NCBI RefSeq assembly: GCF_001280505.1
Contig: NZ_LBIO01000042.1
Span: 62,001 to 126,000 of the forward strand
Source of the DNA: Mangrovimonas sp. TPBH4
GTDB lineage: Bacteria; Bacteroidota; Bacteroidia; Flavobacteriales; Flavobacteriaceae
DNA: 64,000 bases
Reading direction: 5' to 3'
Shown here: piece after piece, positions 9,475 through 17,704 of the stretch
Layout: each line of letters opens with the position of its first letter
How positions within the stretch are numbered: the stretch's first letter is position 1
Translations under genes and position numbers: made by a program
The notes under the pieces: model-generated
Seen by the model: only the letters and a program-made list of their open reading frames with translations
What the model was told of the DNA's origin: nothing
Databases searched by the model: none

Positions 9475-9659
9475 AGTCTTGGTAATTTTTTGCAAATAAC
9501 AGGAGTTCCCTATCATCTTCAAAGGCTTTTGTTCTTTTTTCATAAGATAAGCCTATTTTTTGTATTTCTAAGCAGGTATTTGTGAATTGTTTAGTAGGAA
9601 AAGGAAGGCGAAAAATTTGGAGAGGAAAAGCTCCAATTGGGTGAGTGAAAAGTTAAAAT

Positions 9660-11438
9660 TTAATTGATGGTGTCTCCTCGAAGCATTCTAAATTTCTTTC
9701 TGGCATCCACAAAGTAGATGCTGTCTTCGTGATTAAAAATGATTTTTTCGTAAAGTTCTTTAGCCTTTTCGGGTTGCCCCAATTTATTGGTATAAAGTTC
9801 CGCCAGAAAGTAGTAGGCATCATCGGCCAAGATATCTTCGCGGTAATTGGCAATGATCAATTGGTAATTATTGGCGGCTTTTTCAAATTGTTTTTTCTTT
9901 TCGTAAAGTTGTGCTTGTTTAAACAATGCTTGGTCTTCAATACTTTCACCTTTGTGTTCGGTAAGCACTTGGTCCAATAGGCTGATGGCTTCATCTGTTT
10001 TGTTTTGAAAAGCCATTAAATCTGCTTTGGCATAAAGCTTTAGTGCTACATGAAGAGAGTCTTCGTATTTGTTGTCCGAAATCAATAATTTCAAATCCAG
10101 GGCATCATTGGCTATGAGTTGAGAGGTGGAGGATTTTAATATTTTTAATTGGGATTCGGCCCATTCAAAATCGCCCTTGTAATAACTGGTTTTTGCCACC
10201 TTAAAACGGGCCTCCTGGGAGATGGTACTATTTTTAAGGTTGGCCTGAATTTGGGAATAAAAAATCAAGGCTTCGTTAAATTTTTCCTGATATACCAGAA
10301 TATCTGCCAATTTCAGTTTTACGGTAGCTTCTTGGAAATCTGAAAGCTCCAATTGCAGGGATTGTTTTAAAAATTTGGTGGCAAGCTCAGGTTCATGCTT
10401 ATAAAAGGCCAGAAAGTTTCCATAGGCAATCTGAAGCGGAACAGTTTGTTCGTAAGTGCCATATTCTTTAAAAATATTCTGGTACTGTGCATCGATGCTG
10501 TTGTAGTCCTTTGAAGAAGCATTGGTAGTTTCTATTTCCAACAAGAATTGATGTGCTCTCAAGATGCTGGAAATGTCTTGGGAGTTTTGTAAAATATATT
10601 CAAAGATGTCGGTGGCAATTTCATCGTCGTTTTCGTTCAAGGCTACCATGGCCAGCTCCATAATCCGATCAAGGCTTTCTGGATTTCTTTTGTAAAGGGC
10701 TTTTTCCTGAGTGAAGGATTTTGCATAATCTTTTTCCTGAACATATAACCAGCTCAAAAGGTCATACCAATACACATCTGGATTACTTTGGATTTTCTTT
10801 AGTAGTAGCTTTTTGAGGTGAACATTATTTTCGTTGTCCTTGTTTTCGGAAACAAAATCGCTAAACGCCCTTTTTGCATTATTGATAAACTCTGGTTTAT
10901 CCTCAATATAATCGATGTAGTTGGAGAACATTTGCTCAACATTGCCTTGTTCACCATAAATTCTTGCCAACTGGATGTTGTAATTTTGATCTGGATTGAG
11001 TTCTATGCCACGTTTATAAACCATTATGGCTTTGTCCAATAGGGAATGGTCTTCAAACTTTCTGGCAATACTGCTCACATAAATTGGGCGTTCCTCAATT
11101 TTTTGAATGGCCTGATTGTAATAGTGTTCTGCTTGGGCTGTGCTGTCCTGAAGTTGATAGTTATATCCCATTTCAATCAATAGCGTAGGAAAGGAACTTC
11201 TGCTGATACGTTCGGAAAGCATTTGTCCTGCTTTGTCGTATTGTTCCAGTTGTTGGTAGGTCTCTACAATTTTGTAAAGATATTTTGTAGAGCCGGGTTT
11301 GGCCTCATCCAATTGTTGGTAGATGATGAGTGCTTTTTCAAAATCACCTTGTTTAAAATAGTTGTCTGCAAGTTGCTCGCTTTGGGAAAATACCAAAGTG
11401 GTCCATAGCGCCATAACAAGTAAAACTATCTTTTTCAT
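9660..11438 (-). CDS. Secreted/periplasmic tetratricopeptide-repeat protein
   Basis: 592 residues starting with a signal peptide (MKKIVLLVMALWTTLVFSQ). The rest is a chain of TPR-like helical pairs: clear units include ADNYFKQGDFEKALIIYQQL (residues 24-43), a set at about 140-170, and the C-terminal series ending YFLAELYTNKLGQPEKAKELYEKII. It probably acts as a protein-protein scaffold in the periplasm. The C-terminal TPRs resemble outer-membrane-associated TPR proteins such as BamD/YbgF, but no specific partner is indicated. It is a single gene, 117 bp from the DUF4286 start. Confidence 0.82.
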   Translation of the reverse strand: MKKIVLLVMALWTTLVFSQSEQLADNYFKQGDFEKALIIYQQLDEAKPGSTKYLYKIVETYQQLEQYDKAGQMLSERISRSSFPTLLIEMGYNYQLQDSTAQAEHYYNQAIQKIEERPIYVSSIARKFEDHSLLDKAIMVYKRGIELNPDQNYNIQLARIYGEQGNVEQMFSNYIDYIEDKPEFINNAKRAFSDFVSENKDNENNVHLKKLLLKKIQSNPDVYWYDLLSWLYVQEKDYAKSFTQEKALYKRNPESLDRIMELAMVALNENDDEIATDIFEYILQNSQDISSILRAHQFLLEIETTNASSKDYNSIDAQYQNIFKEYGTYEQTVPLQIAYGNFLAFYKHEPELATKFLKQSLQLELSDFQEATVKLKLADILVYQEKFNEALIFYSQIQANLKNSTISQEARFKVAKTSYYKGDFEWAESQLKILKSSTSQLIANDALDLKLLISDNKYEDSLHVALKLYAKADLMAFQNKTDEAISLLDQVLTEHKGESIEDQALFKQAQLYEKKKQFEKAANNYQLIIANYREDILADDAYYFLAELYTNKLGQPEKAKELYEKIIFNHEDSIYFVDARKKFRMLRGDTIN

Positions 11439-11496
11439 AAGGCTAATTTATGTAAATATAAGCAATGCGCTTGCCACTTGATGTGAATGTTTTGAT

Positions 11497-11527
11497 AAAA
11501 AAAATGCCCGAACCTAGGTTCGGGCAT
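11497..11527 (-). terminator. Rho-independent terminator (perfect palindrome plus T-tract)
   Basis: A perfect 24-bp palindrome (11504-11527, core ACCTAGGT) is followed on the minus strand by a run of eight T (plus-strand A-run 11497-11504). It ends a short minus-strand transcript that starts after serS and before the TPR gene. Confidence 0.85.
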
Positions 11528-11630
11528 TACCAGCCAAAATAAATGTGCTATTAATCATTATTCTTTAAAATGATTCAATTATTCTGCTGTGGCAATTTTT
11601 AATGCTATATGTTGATTTACAATAATTTCT

Positions 11631-11699
11631 TTAAAAGAAAATTTTACTTACTAACACAATGAGTGAAATAAGTATAATGATGCGCTTAAGATTTTTCAT
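11631..11699 (-). CDS. Possible 22-residue hydrophobic peptide between two terminators
   Basis: An ATG at 11699 opens a 22-codon frame (MKNLKRIIILISLIVLVSK then IFF, stop at 11631): a positively charged N-terminus followed by one hydrophobic segment long enough to enter or span a membrane. It sits alone between the serS-side hairpin (11765-11811) and the strong minus-strand terminator (11497-11527), so the interval looks like its own small transcription unit. No recognised family. It could equally be a chance ORF inside a small RNA. Confidence 0.3.
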   Translation of the reverse strand: MKNLKRIIILISLIVLVSKIFF

Positions 11700-11764
11700 A
11701 AGTAGGTCGTTTTAATCGCTGTACTAACTTCATACTTATTTACAAAAAATCAAAATAAAACTAC

Positions 11765-11811
11765 AAAAAATCGACGAACGGCATTGTTTTTTTGCGTTTT
11801 GTCGATTTTTT
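11765..11811. terminator. Long hairpin downstream of serS
   Basis: Eleven-base arms AAAAAATCGAC and GTCGATTTTTT flank about 25 bases, with further pairing inside (AACG/CGTT). It starts 20 bp after the serS stop and has T-tracts in both directions, as expected for a terminator. Confidence 0.65.
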
Positions 11812-11830
11812 ATAGTTTTTTCTTACAAAT

Positions 11831-13099
11831 TTATATTTTTTCGAAGCCTGTGTAAGGAATTAGCACTTCTGGGATGTTGATACCGTCTTCGGTTTGGTAG
11901 TTTTCCAGTATCCCTGCAAGCACTCTTGGTAAGGCCAGGGAACTACCGTTAAGTGTATGGCATAACTGCTTTTTGCCTTCTCCATTTTTAAATCTAAGTT
12001 TAAGGCGATTGGCCTGAAAAGTCTCAAAGTTTGAAACGGATGAAATTTCCAACCAACGATCCTGTGCGGTTGAGAAAACCTCAAAGTCATAAGTAAGCGC
12101 TGAAGTGAATCCCAAATCACCACCACACAAACGTAAAATACGGTAAGGCAATTTTAGTTCTTGAAGAATGCCCTTCACGTGTTCTACCATTTCATCCAAC
12201 GCTTGGTAAGATCTTTCTGGGTGTTCCACACGTAAAATTTCAACTTTATCAAATTGATGTAAACGGTTAAGGCCTCTTACGTGTGCCCCATAACTTCCAG
12301 CCTCTCTTCTAAAGCAAGGTGTGTATCCTGTTAAGGCTATTGGTAAATCGGCTTCATTCAACATTTCATCTCTAAAAATGTTGGTGGCTGGTACCTCCGC
12401 TGTAGGGATTAAATACAAATTGTCCTCGGTAACATGGTACATTTGCCCTTCTTTGTCCGGCAATTGACCAGTTCCAAATCCAGAAGCTTCATTTACCAAA
12501 TGTGGCAATTGGTATTCTGTATAACCGGCTTCAGTATTTTTATCTAAGAAATAGCTGATAAGTGCCCGCTGTAATCGAGCGCCTTTTCCTTTGTAAACAG
12601 GAAATCCAGCACCTGTAATTTTATTACCGAGTTCAAAATCTATGATGTCATGTTTCTTTGCCAATTCCCAGTGAGGTAATGCACCTTCCGGTAGCACCGG
12701 GACATCTCCTTCACGGTATACTTCCTCATTGTCCTCATCCGTATTTCCTGCAGGAACAATCGTATTGGGAACGTTTGGTATTTTATACAAAAGCTGATTT
12801 AAAGCTTCTGTAGTTTCATTAAGCTGATCTGAAAGGGTTTTTGAATCTTCTTTCAGTTGGCCTGTTTTTTCCTTTAAGGCATTGGCTTCGGCTACTTTTC
12901 CCGATTTGAACAACATTCCAATTTCCTTGGAAATACTATTGGATTCAGCTAAAATGTTGTCCAATTGTGTTTGGAAACCTCTTCTGTCCTCGTCTAATTT
13001 AAGGACGGTTTCTATCATTTCGGTGGCATCGATATTTCGTTTAGACAAACGGGTAATGATATCGGCTTTGTGTTCTCTAATAAAAGGTACTTGTAGCAT
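11831..13099 (-). CDS. serS: Seryl-tRNA synthetase
   Basis: Charges tRNA-Ser with serine. The 422-residue protein has the N-terminal antiparallel coiled-coil arm (about 25-105) that grips the long variable arm of tRNA-Ser. It also has class II motif 2 (FRREAGSYGAHVRGLNRLHQF) and motif 3 (LPRVLAGILENYQ). Length is normal. It is a stand-alone gene with a promoter overlapping the end of the HTTM gene and a hairpin after the stop. Confidence 0.97.
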   Translation of the reverse strand: MLQVPFIREHKADIITRLSKRNIDATEMIETVLKLDEDRRGFQTQLDNILAESNSISKEIGMLFKSGKVAEANALKEKTGQLKEDSKTLSDQLNETTEALNQLLYKIPNVPNTIVPAGNTDEDNEEVYREGDVPVLPEGALPHWELAKKHDIIDFELGNKITGAGFPVYKGKGARLQRALISYFLDKNTEAGYTEYQLPHLVNEASGFGTGQLPDKEGQMYHVTEDNLYLIPTAEVPATNIFRDEMLNEADLPIALTGYTPCFRREAGSYGAHVRGLNRLHQFDKVEILRVEHPERSYQALDEMVEHVKGILQELKLPYRILRLCGGDLGFTSALTYDFEVFSTAQDRWLEISSVSNFETFQANRLKLRFKNGEGKKQLCHTLNGSSLALPRVLAGILENYQTEDGINIPEVLIPYTGFEKI

Positions 13100-13119
13100 G
13101 TGCTTTAAAATTTAAGGAA

Positions 13120-13148
13120 CAAATTTAAGGAATTAGCTATAAAATCAA
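13120..13148 (-). promoter_or_regulatory. Candidate serS promoter
   Basis: Read on the minus strand, TTG (13148-13146), an 18-base spacer and TAAATTTG (13127-13120) fit the Bacteroidota -33/-7 pattern. The -7 element is 20 bp before the serS ATG; the -33 box overlaps the end of the HTTM coding region. Confidence 0.45.
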
Positions 13149-14458
13149 TCTTGTTTTGAAGGCAAAATCCAAGAACTGTGTTTGTAGGGTTCCCAAGGTA
13201 CACTGGCCAAATCTACGCTGGAATCTATAAGCTCTTGCCGTGGTTTACCATTGACACTTACATGGCAGGTGACATAGACCTCTACGTCAAATCCCTTCTC
13301 GGCAAAATCCTTTTTTAAATGTTGGGAAAACTGCCAAATGACGTCGGGTTTAACCATAGCTCCCCTTATTTGTTTTCTGGTGAGATAATCGCTGAGCCTT
13401 ATGGGTAATTCTTTGCCAGTAGCTTTGTCAATTACTTTGTAGGTTGCCATACCATTTTTGGCTCTCAACATCATACGCCAGGATAGACGATGGCCTTCTT
13501 CGGTCCATAATACATCATCTTTTATAAAATGATGACGCAATGGAAGTCCAATTTGAGCTAAGAAGTAGACTGAAAAGACGGCGATCATAACTTTATGGTA
13601 CTTCGGAACAAGAATCTCGCTCCTAGCATAAAATTCTTTCTTTCTTAAGAATAGCTTTTGAATGGTTTTTGGTTCAAAAAAGAATAGGTTGAAGGCCAAT
13701 GATAGGTAAGGAAAAATCCCTACTTGAAATACAAATGAATTGAACAGATGAAAGAAGATGGAAGCGATAAAGGCATATTTTCTAGTGGGTTTCCATAGCA
13801 TTAAGGGAATCACTAATCCGTCAAACAAAATGCCACCATAAGCCAAGCAGTAGTGGACCCATTTTTGCTGTAAAAGCTCGCCAACTAAAAAATAGTGTTG
13901 TTTGGATTTCAAAATCAAACCAATGGCGGATGCATCTAGCCAATCGGGGTACATTTTAGCTATGGACGCATAAGTGTAAACAATAAAAAGTTGTAGCACA
14001 AAAAGATATTTATACCATTGCGGCATGGAATTGCTTTTGATTTCAGGGTTTAGTTTGGAGTCCAAAGAGAGATATCTGTTGGCAGGTTGAATAACCATCA
14101 TGGCGCTTAGGAGCATCAACAAATAATAATGATTATTGTAAGATGACTTCTGCATGAAATATGTTCCCGACCACATGATGGTGAAGGCAAGCATGCTCCA
14201 ACGGTATTTGTAGCCCACCATGATGAAGAGACCGAAAAGCCCCATGAGGGCATAGTAAACATACATGCCGTTACCAGGTAATGGTTGCAGCCATTCAAAA
14301 CCAATAAATGAAAAAGTGAATTTTGGTTCTACCAAGGTGCGCTTGATCCATCCTGTAAAAATGGCTCCTATACTTTCACAAATCAATAGAAATCCAAAAA
14401 TAATTCTAAAAACCACTAGGGCACTATTATCTATATGCTTGAATAGAATTTTATTCAT
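13145..14458 (-). CDS. HTTM-domain integral membrane protein
   Basis: 437 residues. The first 300 or so contain several hydrophobic helices of the HTTM (horizontally transferred transmembrane) domain, the family of vitamin K-dependent gamma-carboxylase-like membrane proteins; WGGTYFMQKSSYNNHYYL-like sequence (about 108-125) lies in the region usually carrying the conserved Lys/His residues. The C-terminal 100 residues are soluble and unassigned. The substrate is unknown. The start codon overlaps the end of ribF by 8 bp, so the two genes are translationally coupled. Confidence 0.8.
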   Translation of the reverse strand: MNKILFKHIDNSALVVFRIIFGFLLICESIGAIFTGWIKRTLVEPKFTFSFIGFEWLQPLPGNGMYVYYALMGLFGLFIMVGYKYRWSMLAFTIMWSGTYFMQKSSYNNHYYLLMLLSAMMVIQPANRYLSLDSKLNPEIKSNSMPQWYKYLFVLQLFIVYTYASIAKMYPDWLDASAIGLILKSKQHYFLVGELLQQKWVHYCLAYGGILFDGLVIPLMLWKPTRKYAFIASIFFHLFNSFVFQVGIFPYLSLAFNLFFFEPKTIQKLFLRKKEFYARSEILVPKYHKVMIAVFSVYFLAQIGLPLRHHFIKDDVLWTEEGHRLSWRMMLRAKNGMATYKVIDKATGKELPIRLSDYLTRKQIRGAMVKPDVIWQFSQHLKKDFAEKGFDVEVYVTCHVSVNGKPRQELIDSSVDLASVPWEPYKHSSWILPSKQD

Positions 14459-15383
14459 TGATAAGGGAAATGAATTTCAGGGAGTTTTCTTGATCCAATT
14501 TTAATTGTTGTTGCAATAGGGCTACCGAAGCAAATTTTTGTTCATCCCGAAGGCGGTGTAATAATTCAACCCGAACGGTTTTACCGTAGAGGTCTTCATC
14601 AGTGTCAAAAAAATGAACTTCAATGGATTGTTTGGTTCCATTTACGGTTGGGTTCGTTCCGATATTCATCATACCGTAAACCGTTTTTTGATTTGAATGG
14701 GATTTTACAACATACACCCCGTTTTTTGGAATGAGTTTGTAGTCTTCTTCAATATAAATATTGGCCGTTGGAAAGCCAATTTGTTTGCCCAGTCCTTTTC
14801 CTTGGGTAATGGTTCCTGTTAAAAAATAAGGATAGCCCAAATACGAATTGGCGGTAGCAATATCCCCGTTGTCCAAAGCGGTTCTTATTTTGGTGGAACT
14901 TACAGCAACATTTTCAATATCTTCAGCAGAGATTTCCTCAACTTCAAACTCAAATTGGGTTCCAAAAGATTTTAGGTCTTCAATATTTGCACTCCTGTTT
15001 TTGCCAAAACGATGGTCGTATCCAATAATGATATGCTTGGCATGCAATTCATCCACAAGGATGTTTTTCACATAATCATGGGCCGATAAATTGGCGAAAT
15101 CCTTGGTAAAGGTTTTTACGATTAAGTGGTCCAAGCCCATTTGCTCCAAGATTTCCTGGCGTTCAGTAATAGTATTTAAAAGTTTGATGCTGGCATCTTT
15201 TTGAAGCACCATCCTTGGGTGTGGGAAAAAAGTGAGTATGACAGATTCCAGTCCTTTGTTCTTGGCGGTTGCTATAAGGCGTTTGATAATTTTTTGATGG
15301 CCAATATGTACGCCGTCGAAGGTGCCAATGGTTATGACTGAAGGTTTGTCGATATATGTTGTTGAGGAATTGTGTAGTTTCAA
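14451..15383 (-). CDS. ribF: Bifunctional riboflavin kinase/FAD synthetase
   Basis: Converts riboflavin to FMN and then FAD. The N-terminal nucleotidyltransferase half carries TFDGVHIGHQ (residues 21-30). The C-terminal flavokinase half starts at about 185 and has GKGLGKQIGFPTANI plus the NIGTNPTVNG motif. Length (310) is standard. It is followed by the overlapping HTTM gene and preceded by a bidirectional terminator shared with the M43 protease gene. Confidence 0.96.
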   Translation of the reverse strand: MKLHNSSTTYIDKPSVITIGTFDGVHIGHQKIIKRLIATAKNKGLESVILTFFPHPRMVLQKDASIKLLNTITERQEILEQMGLDHLIVKTFTKDFANLSAHDYVKNILVDELHAKHIIIGYDHRFGKNRSANIEDLKSFGTQFEFEVEEISAEDIENVAVSSTKIRTALDNGDIATANSYLGYPYFLTGTITQGKGLGKQIGFPTANIYIEEDYKLIPKNGVYVVKSHSNQKTVYGMMNIGTNPTVNGTKQSIEVHFFDTDEDLYGKTVRVELLHRLRDEQKFASVALLQQQLKLDQENSLKFISLINE

Positions 15384-15426
15384 GCCTATAATTTTGTGTA
15401 AAAATAGGTATTAAAGCTATTAAAAT

Positions 15427-15463
15427 AAAAAAGGAGGATTGAAATTGTCAATCCTCCTTTTTT
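15427..15463. terminator. Bidirectional terminator after M43 protease gene
   Basis: Fifteen-base arms (AAAAAAGGAGGATTG / CAATCCTCCTTTTTT) with a 7-base loop, 17 bp after the protease stop codon, with A- and T-tracts on both sides. Confidence 0.85.
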
Positions 15464-15479
15464 GCTGTAGGCAAGGCCT

Positions 15480-17429
15480 TTATTTTTTAACAAATGGTAA
15501 TGTAATACTCTTAGATTTGTTTGAAATTCTGATGAAATACATACCGTTGCTGAAAGCAGCAGAGTTGATGGAAAGATCAGAATGATTGGAAATAGACTTC
15601 TTCAGGATTGATTGTCCCAAAATGTTGAAAATTTCATAGGATTCTGGTAAATTATTTGAATCTTCTAAGGAAATGTTCAATTGGTTACTTGTAGGGTTTG
15701 GAAATAGGGAAATATTGGTTGTGCTAAAGTAGTCATCTGTGCCAAGTGTAAATGTCGAGATTTTTGTTTCTTCAGAATAACCAAATTCCCCGCCACTAAC
15801 GATCACGGTATCGTCATCAGCTGTTAACTCGTAGGAGCCAAAACCATAATCACAACAAAGGCCATCTCCTGCAAAATCGGTGATTAAAAATGTGTAACAT
15901 TCTTCAGGCACTACATCAAAATCGTAGTTAAAAGTGGCTGAATTGTTAGTGTAGTTTCCACCAGAGTATAATAAGGTGCCTTCACTATCTCTAAATTCCC
16001 AATCTGTTTCGTAGCTATAATTGTCAGTAACCAAGGTTAAATGAATTTGTGTGGTCGAGGAAAAGGATGCTGAATTCACAAAGGTATAGGAGCTTGTGTT
16101 ATTGCATTCTCTTAGGTCGTTGGTATTGTTTACATCTGTAATCGATACGTCAAAAGTATGCTCTCCAGGTCCCGTTGCTGTAAGTGTTGGTAGGGTGATG
16201 TCCTCAAATTCACCGTAATCAAGGGCGCCGGACCAAGCATATGTGTTTGAAAGTGCTTGGTTTAATCCGTATTCTACTTCAAGAGAACTTAGAACTAAAT
16301 CTCCATAATTGGTTATCCTAACAGAGGCACTGGTTTCTCCAGAGCATGCGTTCGAATCTAGATTTTTAATTTCTATTGAGGCATCGATATCCACTGAAGC
16401 TAATGAGCTGCAAGCATCGGAGCTAGTCGTGTTTGGTCTGTTAGCGGAGTTTTCCAAGGTTGCCAAAATTCGAGCTTTTTGATCGTTGGTAAATACATTC
16501 ATGCAGGCATCGTTGGTATAATCCATATAATTTTCAACCATGTCTGGGAATCCTGTGGGAACAGGGCAGGAATCTGCATTGGTAGGACAACCATAATTTT
16601 CCTCAGCAATAGCAGGAGTGTCATCACAAAAATCTCCATCAGAACAACCACCTTCAAACGTGTGATAAAGTCCAAGGTAATGGCCAACTTCATGCGTCAT
16701 GGTTCTCCCTAAATTAAAGGCCCCAGTGATGGTTACTCCATCCGCATCATTGCTCCCAAAATAATTATAACCAGAAACTACGCCATCTGTATTGGCCGGC
16801 CCTCCTGGAAATTGTGCATAACCCAATAAACCATTGTTGCCAAAATTTACGGACCACATGTTCATGTATTGAGAAGGATCCCAGATAGTTGTTGGTTTTA
16901 GAATTGCATCAATGTCATCAGGGTCAGCCCATTCGGTACTAATGGTTGACATATCTATCCGATCTATTCCAGTGGTAATACAGCCATCTGGAGTTCTGGA
17001 TGCTAAACAAAATTCTATTTCAACGTCAGCTCCGTCGGGATTCGTATTATATCCATTGGTACCTATCATTCTTCTGTAATCTTCATTCAAAACTTGGATT
17101 TGGGAGAGTACTTGGGCGTCTGAAATATTAGCTCCAGTACCAATGGGTTCTCCGTTATGAATAACATGTACTACTACGGGGATAGTATATTGTAAAGAGC
17201 GTTGTGCGGTGCTATTATTCAGACGATTTTTGATTACTTTAATTTTTGGAGACATTTTGGCTTCATAAGCTTTACTACCCATCATTTTAGGGTTTTTTAT
17301 TAAAAGCTGTTGATTATGATCATCTGTTCCGCAGGTGCGAATTTCAGTTACTTCATTGTTTTGGGCCTTTATTGCAAGAGAGCATACCATGCAGGCGGAA
17401 AGAAGTAGGTTAAAAGTAGTTTTTTTCAT
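15480..17429 (-). CDS. Secreted M43 (pappalysin-like) zinc metalloprotease with T9SS sorting domain
   Basis: 649 residues: signal peptide (1-22), propeptide, metzincin catalytic domain with the zinc motif HEVGHYLGLYH (246-256) and a Met-turn YMDY (301-304), a CARDB/Ig-like segment (about 345-450), a further beta-rich module with paired cysteines (about 465-560) and a C-terminal Por-type sorting domain (about 575-649, starting SLFPNPTSNQLNI). Family knowledge says such proteins cross the outer membrane by type IX secretion and digest extracellular protein. Divergent from the M12B-like protease gene. Confidence 0.9.
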   Translation of the reverse strand: MKKTTFNLLLSACMVCSLAIKAQNNEVTEIRTCGTDDHNQQLLIKNPKMMGSKAYEAKMSPKIKVIKNRLNNSTAQRSLQYTIPVVVHVIHNGEPIGTGANISDAQVLSQIQVLNEDYRRMIGTNGYNTNPDGADVEIEFCLASRTPDGCITTGIDRIDMSTISTEWADPDDIDAILKPTTIWDPSQYMNMWSVNFGNNGLLGYAQFPGGPANTDGVVSGYNYFGSNDADGVTITGAFNLGRTMTHEVGHYLGLYHTFEGGCSDGDFCDDTPAIAEENYGCPTNADSCPVPTGFPDMVENYMDYTNDACMNVFTNDQKARILATLENSANRPNTTSSDACSSLASVDIDASIEIKNLDSNACSGETSASVRITNYGDLVLSSLEVEYGLNQALSNTYAWSGALDYGEFEDITLPTLTATGPGEHTFDVSITDVNNTNDLRECNNTSSYTFVNSASFSSTTQIHLTLVTDNYSYETDWEFRDSEGTLLYSGGNYTNNSATFNYDFDVVPEECYTFLITDFAGDGLCCDYGFGSYELTADDDTVIVSGGEFGYSEETKISTFTLGTDDYFSTTNISLFPNPTSNQLNISLEDSNNLPESYEIFNILGQSILKKSISNHSDLSINSAAFSNGMYFIRISNKSKSITLPFVKK

Positions 17430-17704
17430 GTTGTGTAATGTTATGTTTTATGCCTACAAAATATAAAATATTGATGATAAATGCATTAAAGTAGTGGAGC
17501 TATTGTAGTCGTATATTACGAACTTGAGAATTTGGGCTTTAAGGATTTCTTAATCTGACTTTAGGTTAGATAAGGGGTGAAGGTTATTTTTCGCAAAAAA
17601 TAAATGAAAATGAGAATGTTAAAATCAGAATGACAAAGTCTGTAAATTTTTTGGTTCTGAGATTATATGATATATTCGCAGGAATTCCTAAAAATTGATT
17701 AATA

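Noticed and set aside
9475-9543. Longer DUF4286 start
   Set aside because: The upstream 23 residues do not fit the family; MIIYNVT is the conserved start.
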